Of a stretch of 40,844 nucleotides of DNA, positions 23,122 to 29,958 are shown in pieces. The position numbers and the translations under genes are program-made. This stretch comes from Bacteroidales bacterium. GTDB lineage: Bacteria > Bacteroidota > Bacteroidia > Bacteroidales > UBA10428. The number at the start of each line of letters is the position of its first letter. Positions within the stretch are counted from its first letter, which is position 1. The stretch covers positions 1 to 40,844 of the forward strand of contig JAFGOR010000113.1 in NCBI GenBank assembly GCA_016926375.1. Reading direction: 5' to 3'. The notes beneath the pieces are model-generated. The model searched no databases and was not told where the DNA came from. It was given only the letters and a program-made list of their open reading frames with translations.

Positions 23122-26112
23122 TTAGAAACTTGCTTTAATTCCCACAGTATATACAGCCTGCAGCGGGTGTACCGAATTATCCACGCCACTTTCAATGGGA
23201 CTTCCGCTGATCTCAGGTGTAAATCCATTGTAAGTAAAAAAGGTATAGGGCCGCTGGGCTGAAATGTAAATTTTCAATATGGGTACAAATGACAGTTTAT
23301 TGATGGTATAACCTGCCTGGATATTCTGAATTCGAATGTACGATCCGCTTTCTACAAAGAAATCGTTGGCCTGCTGAATAAATGAGTAGTTATAGGCTGT
23401 TGCCGAGGGATATTTATCTGAATGATTGTCCTCGGTCCACCTGTTGTCGTAAAAATCCTTGTCGTAATTGCCGTCTGTAAATACATCGCGGTTCATGCGC
23501 TTGGCATTGAGAATTTTATTGCCTGCCTGACCCATCAGTGAAATATTCAGATCGAAATTTTTGATAACGAAACCTGCGTCAATTCCGGCTATTAGCCATG
23601 GAATGGAGCTTCCCAGATACACCTTGTCTTTTTCGTTGATGACCAAATCATTGTTCTGATCTTTGTATTTGAAAAATCCTGCATTTTTAATGGTTTGGTC
23701 CACCGGATCGCGTAAAGCGTCTCCTTCGGATTCATATACGCCGGCAATTTCGTATCCATAAAATGAACCTACAGGATGACCCACTGCGGTGCGTGTGGTG
23801 TAATTGCCCCGCACATAAGCGCCTGGAATGTATTCACGTCCTTCGAGTTCAAGTACCTTGTTGTGAACCGTGGTGGCATTAAATCCCAGGTTCATGACCA
23901 TACCGCCCGAAAATTCATGCGTCCATTTCAGGCTGAGTTCGATCCCTGTATTGAGTATTTTACCATTGTTCCGGAGTTGCTCGGCAACGCCTCCTCCTGT
24001 TGCGATAGGTGTTTTGAAGATGGCGTGATTGGTAACCCTGCGGTAAAGATCCAGGTCGCCTGAAAGTTTATTACCCTTAAGGGTAAAATCAAAACCTACG
24101 TCGAATTCGCTAACCACTTCCCAGCGCATGGAATAGGGAACCACGGTTTGTGCTCCCATGCCGTCAACGAGCACTCTTCCAAAAATGGCGGAACTGGCAG
24201 CTCCGGTTTGTCCCAGCACCAGATCTGAGTTTGCAGGAACATTGGCATTGCCCAATAAGCCCCAGCTTGCCCTTGCTTTCAGGTAATTAAAAAGCTGCTG
24301 GTTGGCCATGAAGTTTTCTTTGGTAAGCGTCCAACCCAATCCAACTGAAGGGAAGTAGCCCCATTTTTTCTGGAATTTCTGACTGCCGTCAGCTCTGAAG
24401 GTAAGGGTGGCCAGGTACTTGTCGCTGAAATTAAGCGTGCCGCGGGTAAAGTAAGAGATACTGAAATGCCTTTTCGGATCATCATTGGCCCAACGGTCAA
24501 GTGTGGATCCGTTCTTCAGGTATTTGCTCTGGTCGTCCAATCCGGAAACGTTTTTGGCGCGTCCGTCAATTTTATCCCACTTTTCAACTCGCGTTGACTG
24601 ACCCAGCATTACTGTGTAATATAGCTTTCCTTTCTGGTTTCGATAGGTCAGGGTATTATCCAGTATTTGCTTTGAAGAATTGTCAAACGTGCGGGTAAGA
24701 ATGGATTCCCTTACACCCTGTGAGCCCCCAACTTGATATTCGGGAGTAAAATTGCGAATATTAGCATTGCTAAGGTCCTGGTTGTAAGCAATTCTAAAAG
24801 TAAGCTTGTCAATAACCGGGTATAATTCAGCATATACATTGAATACAAGTCGGTTACCCTTATCAAGCGCATCGTGATAATATGCTGCCGCAACCGGGTT
24901 TCCGTATTGGTTGCCGAAACCATAGCGCTGCGGTGAATCAAAGGACAGGGGGTAAGCGTCCACGTTGGCTGAATTGTAAACGGGATAAACCGGGGGATTG
25001 ACATAAGCGCCAAAAAACGCACCCTCGTTGGGACTTATCTTGCTGTAATTGGTAACAATTGCGTTAAGGCCTATTTTTAAAAACTTTGTTACTTCCTGAT
25101 CAAGGCGTCCGCGCAAGTTGTAACGGTTGTATGAATTTTTAGCATCCATAATGCCCTCCTGATACAGGTATGAGCCACCGAAGGAATAGGAAGTCTTTTC
25201 CAGATTTCCTGAAATATCCATGCTATGCCCGCTCATGGGAGCTGTTCTTACCAGTTTCCTGTACCAGTCGGTACTGGCAGGGTAATCGGCAGCGTCTTTG
25301 GGAATGTAGCCGGTGGCATTGGCATTGGCATCATTCATCAATTCAACATATTCCTCGCGCGATGCCATTTTCATTATGTTAACCGGTACCTGAATACCGT
25401 AATATCCGTCGTAAGTAATGGAGGGCTTGCCCGTAGTTCCCCTTTTGGTGGTGATGAGTATGACACCATTGGCAGCGCGAACACCATAAATGGCAGCCGC
25501 TGACGCATCTTTGAGTACAGTGATGTCTTCGATGTCACCGGAACCCAGAAAGTCGATGTTGTCAACAAAAACACCGTCAACCACATAGAGCGGATTGGCA
25601 TAATCGCCGATGGATCCAACACCTCTTATTTTTACAGAGGGTCCACTGCCGGGCACACCACTGTTAATGATCTGAAGTCCCGGCACCTTCCCCTGAAGGG
25701 CCTGCATAGCGCTGGAAGTGACCTGCCGCGACAGTTCAGACCCTTTAACGGTAACAATAGGTGCAGTAAGGTCTTTTACCCGCTGCGTACCGTAGCCAAT
25801 TACTACAACCTCATCCATAAGTGTTGATTCGGTAACCAGTGTGACATCGATGGCGGTTCTGTTGCCCACGGCAAAGTTTTGCGAAGCCATGCCCACCATG
25901 GAGAAAACCAGTGTATCGGAGGGTGCGGCATCAATTGAATAATTACCATCGCCATCGGTGACTGTTCCCCTCAATGTGTTTTTTATCTGGATGGTTACAC
26001 CAGGCAGCGATACCTGCTGGTCATCAATTACCCTGCCCTTGACAAGTTGTTGGGCACTGGCAGGTAGCAGGCTGAGCGGTATCATCAGGATAACAGGCAG
26101 CAATTTTTTCAT
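23122..26112 (-). CDS. SusC/RagA-family TonB-linked outer-membrane protein
   Basis: 996 residues from ATG 26112 (MKKLLPVILMIPLSLLPASA, signal peptide); the frame is open to 26220 but the added 36 residues are not protein-like. Domains: carboxypeptidase-like (KGRVIDDQQVSLPGVTIQIK, about 22-95), TonB-box region (MDEVVVIGYGTQRVKDLTAP), plug (QALQGKVPGLQIINSGVPGS ... KIRGVGSIGDYANPLYVVDG) with DITVLKDASAAAIYGVRAAN, which are SusC signatures, then a barrel ending in Phe (VGIKASF). It imports oligosaccharides with SusD and drives the locus; the enzymes downstream point to a glucan. A divergent metallophosphoesterase gene starts 279 bases upstream. Confidence 0.95.
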   Translation of the reverse strand: MKKLLPVILMIPLSLLPASAQQLVKGRVIDDQQVSLPGVTIQIKNTLRGTVTDGDGNYSIDAAPSDTLVFSMVGMASQNFAVGNRTAIDVTLVTESTLMDEVVVIGYGTQRVKDLTAPIVTVKGSELSRQVTSSAMQALQGKVPGLQIINSGVPGSGPSVKIRGVGSIGDYANPLYVVDGVFVDNIDFLGSGDIEDITVLKDASAAAIYGVRAANGVILITTKRGTTGKPSITYDGYYGIQVPVNIMKMASREEYVELMNDANANATGYIPKDAADYPASTDWYRKLVRTAPMSGHSMDISGNLEKTSYSFGGSYLYQEGIMDAKNSYNRYNLRGRLDQEVTKFLKIGLNAIVTNYSKISPNEGAFFGAYVNPPVYPVYNSANVDAYPLSFDSPQRYGFGNQYGNPVAAAYYHDALDKGNRLVFNVYAELYPVIDKLTFRIAYNQDLSNANIRNFTPEYQVGGSQGVRESILTRTFDNSSKQILDNTLTYRNQKGKLYYTVMLGQSTRVEKWDKIDGRAKNVSGLDDQSKYLKNGSTLDRWANDDPKRHFSISYFTRGTLNFSDKYLATLTFRADGSQKFQKKWGYFPSVGLGWTLTKENFMANQQLFNYLKARASWGLLGNANVPANSDLVLGQTGAASSAIFGRVLVDGMGAQTVVPYSMRWEVVSEFDVGFDFTLKGNKLSGDLDLYRRVTNHAIFKTPIATGGGVAEQLRNNGKILNTGIELSLKWTHEFSGGMVMNLGFNATTVHNKVLELEGREYIPGAYVRGNYTTRTAVGHPVGSFYGYEIAGVYESEGDALRDPVDQTIKNAGFFKYKDQNNDLVINEKDKVYLGSSIPWLIAGIDAGFVIKNFDLNISLMGQAGNKILNAKRMNRDVFTDGNYDKDFYDNRWTEDNHSDKYPSATAYNYSFIQQANDFFVESGSYIRIQNIQAGYTINKLSFVPILKIYISAQRPYTFFTYNGFTPEISGSPIESGVDNSVHPLQAVYTVGIKASF

Positions 26113-26129
26113 GGGTGCAGATATTTGTA

Positions 26130-26137
26130 CCAAGTTA
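26130..26137 (-). promoter_or_regulatory. Possible -7 box (TAACTTGG) of the SusC/D operon
   Basis: Minus-strand TAACTTGG, one mismatch to TAnnTTTG, lies 17 bases before the SusC ATG. A -33 TTTG is not evident, which would fit an activator-dependent promoter of a carbohydrate locus. The remainder of the 279-base divergent gap is AT-rich without other clear sites. Confidence 0.35.
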
Positions 26138-26379
26138 GGAAGACTCTGTTTGTTTGGGCTTATTATGATATGCTTATTGAATTGCACACAGGGAAAAGAA
26201 GGGTTGAAAATTACCTTCATTTCACCTCAACAAGGAATGATAAATAGTTATTATACAATTTGATAATCTTTTAATATATTCCTTTTAATTGCTTCTGCAT
26301 AACCCAAATTTTAAGCTATTTGTTTTCTTGTTTTTTAATTCTTTTCAGTCGGTAACCAATAACAAATTCAATTTATTCC

Positions 26380-26387
26380 GAACTTTG
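26380..26387 (+). promoter_or_regulatory. Possible -7 box (GAACTTTG) of the metallophosphoesterase gene
   Basis: GAACTTTG has one mismatch to TAnnTTTG and ends only four bases before the ATG at 26392, so transcription would give an almost leaderless mRNA. Promoter boxes this close to the start are often seen in Bacteroidota, but the call is weak. Confidence 0.3.
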
Positions 26388-26391
26388 CCTT

Positions 26392-27318
26392 ATGAAGCTT
26401 TACAAATTTCAATATCTTCTGGGTATCATGTTAGTATTATTCTCCTGCGAGGAGCGTGATATCACAACGGATAGTTCGGGTTTTGAGGTGAACATGGAAT
26501 CTGATTCAATTGTTTTTGCTGTAATTGGCGATTACGGACTTTCAGGTGAGCCTGAGAGGCGAGTGGCAGATATGGTGAAAAGCTGGAATCCGGATTTCAT
26601 TCTCACTGCAGGCGACAACAATTACTATTTGGGGGCATGGCACACAATAAAAGAAAATGTCAGCAAGTATTACGGCGACTATATCTACAACTTTGATGCC
26701 CCATTGAAATACCAGTGCCAGGGGAAAGCATTTGAAGATCAGGCTAATCGTTTTTTCCCAACTCCGGGGAATCACGATAGCAAAAACATGACATGGTTGG
26801 AGCCGTATTTGAGTTTTTTTACCCTTCCAGGTAATGAATTAAATTACAAATTTGTGTGGGGACCTGTTACTTTCTATTCCATTAATGTTTTAAGACCATT
26901 TGCTGAAATTGGCAGAAAATGGCTTGAAGAACAGGTTGCGACTTCCCGAACTCCTTTTAGAATAGTCTGTTTTCATTATGGGCCTTATTCTTCAGGTAAT
27001 CACGGAAATGATGTTGAGACACAGTGGGATTTCCATGGACTAGGTATTGATGTGACATTTGCAGGACACGATCATATTTATGAAAGAATTGAAAAAATTG
27101 GAGAGGAAGGAACCTATTACATAATTAATGGTTTAGGTGGATTTAGGAAAAATGGTGGTTGCAATTCCAATCCATTGTCTGCAGAGGAGTTCAACTGTTT
27201 CTGTTTTGAGGAGGAATTTGGTGCTATCAAGGCTATTGCAACCCATAATAAGCTGATCATTCAATTTTATGCTATCGGAAACCCGCTGGCGGTTGACCGG
27301 GTTGAAATCGTCAAGTAA
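26392..27318 (+). CDS. Metallophosphoesterase lipoprotein (purple acid phosphatase-like)
   Basis: 308 residues with a lipoprotein signal (LLGIMLVLFSC, Cys 19). All metal-binding motifs of the calcineurin-like fold are present: GDYG (Asp 47), GDNNYY (Asp 75, Asn 76), GNHD (127-129), FHYGPYSSG and GHDHIYE towards the C-terminus. The order and the Tyr in GDYG resemble secreted purple acid phosphatases. It would hydrolyse phosphomonoesters in the periplasm or at the surface. It is divergent from SusC and appears to be a single-gene unit. Late NCNSNPL ... NCFCFEEE contributes Cys residues that might form a disulfide. Confidence 0.88.
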   Translation: MKLYKFQYLLGIMLVLFSCEERDITTDSSGFEVNMESDSIVFAVIGDYGLSGEPERRVADMVKSWNPDFILTAGDNNYYLGAWHTIKENVSKYYGDYIYNFDAPLKYQCQGKAFEDQANRFFPTPGNHDSKNMTWLEPYLSFFTLPGNELNYKFVWGPVTFYSINVLRPFAEIGRKWLEEQVATSRTPFRIVCFHYGPYSSGNHGNDVETQWDFHGLGIDVTFAGHDHIYERIEKIGEEGTYYIINGLGGFRKNGGCNSNPLSAEEFNCFCFEEEFGAIKAIATHNKLIIQFYAIGNPLAVDRVEIVK

Positions 27319-27350
27319 TAGCTTTCCCTTCTGATGCTTACGTAATTGTG

Positions 27351-27530
27351 TCAAATCAGGAGTTCACCCCTATCCTTTTTTTTAAACTCACCCGGTTCCA
27401 CATGAATGTTCACTTCAATGTGGTCAATCTTTTTCATAATCTGGTCTTCAATCTCATCACAGATGCGATGCATATCCCTGAGTTACATGTTTTCGGGCAT
27501 TTCCAGATGCAGGTTGGAAACCTGTTTAAA
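27351..27530 (-). pseudogene. Remnant of a cation diffusion facilitator (CDF) transporter, C-terminal domain
   Basis: Minus-strand reading gives VSNLHLEMPENM, a TAA stop (27483-27485), then LRDMHRICDEIEDQIMKKID and HIEVNIHVEPGEFKKKD up to a TGA at 27351. This is the cytoplasmic dimerisation domain of CDF zinc/manganese efflux proteins (consensus like LHLEVP, aHxIcDeIE, vtIHVEP). The membrane part is absent: an in-frame stop lies just upstream and the next gene on that side is unrelated. So the gene is both truncated and interrupted by a stop. The plus-strand ORF here is a shadow. Confidence 0.7.
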
Positions 27531-27547
27531 CGGATGTTAAACAGGTT
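27519..27547. repeat. Inverted repeat between metallophosphoesterase and GH2 genes
   Basis: AACCTGTTTAA (27519-27529) and TTAAACAGGTT (27537-27547) are perfect 11-bp arms with a 7-base loop; two more pairs (GG/CC) extend it after a bulge. There is no T-run on either side, so it may be an operator or a relic rather than a terminator. Confidence 0.5.
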
Positions 27548-27577
27548 CCTCTGCTAGGTCTTATCGGTCCAATCTTG

Positions 27578-27585
27578 TATATTTG
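27578..27585 (+). promoter_or_regulatory. Bacteroidota -7 promoter box (TATATTTG) of the GH2 gene
   Basis: TATATTTG matches TAnnTTTG exactly, 29 bases before the ATG at 27615. No good -33 element is seen; the inverted repeat at 27519-27547 lies directly upstream, where an activator or repressor could bind. Confidence 0.5.
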
Positions 27586-27614
27586 TTTACATAATAACTT
27601 TTATATCCGCCATC

Positions 27615-29441
27615 ATGAGAACTGCAGTATTGTTACTTGCTTTGTTAATCAGTGCCTGTGTCCTCTCACAGGAAGTGATGATCAACATACCCGGGCGCAA
27701 TAGTTTTTCACTTAACGGAAAGTGGAATTATATTGTTGATCCTTATGAGAACGGTTATTATGATTACCGTTACGAACCCTTTGATAAAAATGAGAACCCC
27801 ACCGGAGGATATTTTCTCGACAGGAAACCGGCCAGCAAGTCGGACCTGGTGGAATATGACTTTGACCTGATGCCTGCACTGATGGTGCCCGGCGACTGGA
27901 ATTCGCAGGATGACAAACTTTTTTACTATGAAGGCACAGTGTGGTACCGGAAGTTGTTTGAATACGCCAAAAAAGATGCGGGTAACCGGGTATTTCTTTG
28001 CTTCGGCGGGGCCAATTACGAGACCGATGTGTATCTGAACGGCCGCAAACTGGGCAAACATATTGGAGGTTTTACACCTTTTAACTTTGAAATCACCGGC
28101 ATTTTAAAAGAAGGTTCAAATTCGGTGGTGGTAAAAGTGGACAACAAGCGCAGGCGCGATGGGGTGCCCACGTTAAATACCGACTGGTTCAACTATGGTG
28201 GTATTACACGTGATGTGTGCCTGGTTGAGGTTCCCGGAACTTTCATATCGGATTACTTTATCCAGCTGGCAAAAGGAAAGCAGGACCTGATATCGGGGTA
28301 TGTAAAACTGAACGGACAGAATGCTTCTCAAAAGATCCGGATTGAAATACCCGAATTGAAAATAGCAACCGAAATAACCACCGGTGAGAGCGGCACAGCC
28401 AGTTTGGAAATTCCCGTGAAAAAGATCGACCGATGGTCAACTTCCAATCCAAAGCTTTACCAGGTGAACATCTCCGCGGGAGGTGATGCAATCAGCGAGA
28501 AGATTGGTTTCAGAAATATTGAAACCCGGGGTACCGACATCCTGCTGAACGGAACATCTGTATTCCTCAGGGGTATCTGTATTCATGAGGAAAACCCGAT
28601 GCGCGGGGGCAGGGCTTATTCGGTTGAGGATGCCCGCATGCTTCTGGGATGGGCCAGGGAGTTGGGTTGCAATTATGTGCGACTGGCTCACTATCCTCAT
28701 AATGAGAACATGGCCCGGGTGGCTGACGAAATGGGCATTCTCCTTTGGGAGGAGAATCCGGTTTACTGGACCATTTTGTGGGATAATCCCGGTACATTTG
28801 AAAATGCCAGGAACCAGCTCACCGAACTAATCACACGCGACAAAAACAGGGCTTCCGTAATCATCTGGTCGATGGCCAATGAAACCCCGGTAAGCGATGC
28901 CCGCACCAGTTTCCTGAAAAAACTGGTTACCCATGCTCGTGAACTCGACAATACCCGGCTGATATCAGCGGCCATGGAGGTGCATCGTGATCCGGCCAAG
29001 CCAAACGACCGGATTGTGGAAGACCCCTTTGCCGAATATACCGACATTGTTAATTTCAATGAATATGTTGGCTGGTACGATGGATTGCCGCCTGATTGTG
29101 ATAAAATCAACTGGATTATAAACTATGACAAACCGGTGATGATCAGTGAAGTGGGCGCCGGAGCTTTGCAGGGACTTCATGGAGACGCGCTTACATGCTG
29201 GACGGAAGAATTCCAGGAAGACCTGTTCAGGCGAAACCTCGCCATGTTGTCGAAAATTCCCCAGTTCCGGGGCGTATCACCCTGGATCCTCTGCGATTTC
29301 AGATCACCGCGCCGGCACCTGGCAAACATACAGGATGGTTGGAACCGCAAAGGCCTGATTGGCGAAAACGGCACCAAAAAGAAGGCTTTTTTTGTGGTAC
29401 GCGATTTTTATCGTCAGAAAGCTACTGAGTTCGAAAAATGA
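27615..29441 (+). CDS. Glycoside hydrolase family 2, probable beta-glucuronidase
   Basis: 608 residues with an export signal (MRTAVLLLALLISAC; Cys 15 fits a lipobox, otherwise cleavage near LSQ). Domain order is standard GH2: sugar-binding jelly roll (about 25-205; WYRKLFEY, GGANYETDVYLNGRKLGKHI), Ig-like domain (about 206-305) and TIM barrel (about 306-600; FLRGICIHEENP). Acid/base Glu 423 lies in WSMANE and nucleophile Glu 512 in MISEVGAGA; their spacing is like that of E. coli UidA. Near the end, NRKG (Asn 577, Lys 579) matches the N-x-K motif that recognises the glucuronate carboxylate in beta-glucuronidases. Together with the uronate genes downstream this favours glucuronidase over galactosidase. 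Intervening genes separate it from that operon. Confidence 0.82.
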   Translation: MRTAVLLLALLISACVLSQEVMINIPGRNSFSLNGKWNYIVDPYENGYYDYRYEPFDKNENPTGGYFLDRKPASKSDLVEYDFDLMPALMVPGDWNSQDDKLFYYEGTVWYRKLFEYAKKDAGNRVFLCFGGANYETDVYLNGRKLGKHIGGFTPFNFEITGILKEGSNSVVVKVDNKRRRDGVPTLNTDWFNYGGITRDVCLVEVPGTFISDYFIQLAKGKQDLISGYVKLNGQNASQKIRIEIPELKIATEITTGESGTASLEIPVKKIDRWSTSNPKLYQVNISAGGDAISEKIGFRNIETRGTDILLNGTSVFLRGICIHEENPMRGGRAYSVEDARMLLGWARELGCNYVRLAHYPHNENMARVADEMGILLWEENPVYWTILWDNPGTFENARNQLTELITRDKNRASVIIWSMANETPVSDARTSFLKKLVTHARELDNTRLISAAMEVHRDPAKPNDRIVEDPFAEYTDIVNFNEYVGWYDGLPPDCDKINWIINYDKPVMISEVGAGALQGLHGDALTCWTEEFQEDLFRRNLAMLSKIPQFRGVSPWILCDFRSPRRHLANIQDGWNRKGLIGENGTKKKAFFVVRDFYRQKATEFEK

Positions 29442-29465
29442 CAGTAGGATTAATACATCCGGGGG

Positions 29466-29912
29466 TTAATTTCTCACTTCAACAATCAATTTGGCAGTTT
29501 GCAGATTGAATTTTGCATCGTTGAATGTTGGTGGAACAAACCTGTTTTGCCCCTGGAGGTAAAATCCATAGGTTTCTTTAGGCATGCCCAGGAAATTCGT
29601 ATTCAGCTTGTCATCGTTGTTTTCATCATGAAAGAACTTAATGGCATATTGTCCGTAAGGCACATCCTTAACTACCCACATTGTTTTGCAGTTTTTTATG
29701 ACCAGAGATGCACCCGCATACTTTTTTTCCTGGTTATTCCAACTTGCCTCGGAACTAAAAAGGCCAATTTTGATAGTTCCTTTATCGCTTTTCAGGCCTG
29801 AGATAACCACGGTTATTTCACCGGTAAGATTGCCTGCAGGCTTGCCGGAATGATGGTAATCGACAGAACCGAATAGGATTAACATGCATGAAGCCACAAT
29901 TTCTTTGATCAT
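29466..29912 (-). CDS. DUF2141 secreted protein
   Basis: 148 residues with an N-terminal hydrophobic signal (EIVASCMLILFGS). The mature part matches DUF2141: LTGEITVVISGLKSDKGTIK, GLFSSEASW, VPYGQYAIKFFHDENNDDKL and NTNFLGMPKETYGF. The DENNDDKLNTN stretch is calcium-loop-like. These are small periplasmic or outer-membrane-associated proteins of unknown function. It lies 46 bases after the permease gene on the same strand and may be cotranscribed from the sigma-54-type promoter. Confidence 0.82.
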   Translation of the reverse strand: MIKEIVASCMLILFGSVDYHHSGKPAGNLTGEITVVISGLKSDKGTIKIGLFSSEASWNNQEKKYAGASLVIKNCKTMWVVKDVPYGQYAIKFFHDENNDDKLNTNFLGMPKETYGFYLQGQNRFVPPTFNDAKFNLQTAKLIVEVRN

Positions 29913-29958
29913 TACTTTTGGCTTTTTAGGATTGACAATGGGTATGCATTTACTGAAG

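Noticed and set aside
27348-27557. Plus-strand 69-residue ORF
   Set aside because: It is the antisense shadow of the CDF transporter remnant; its residues show no domain pattern.
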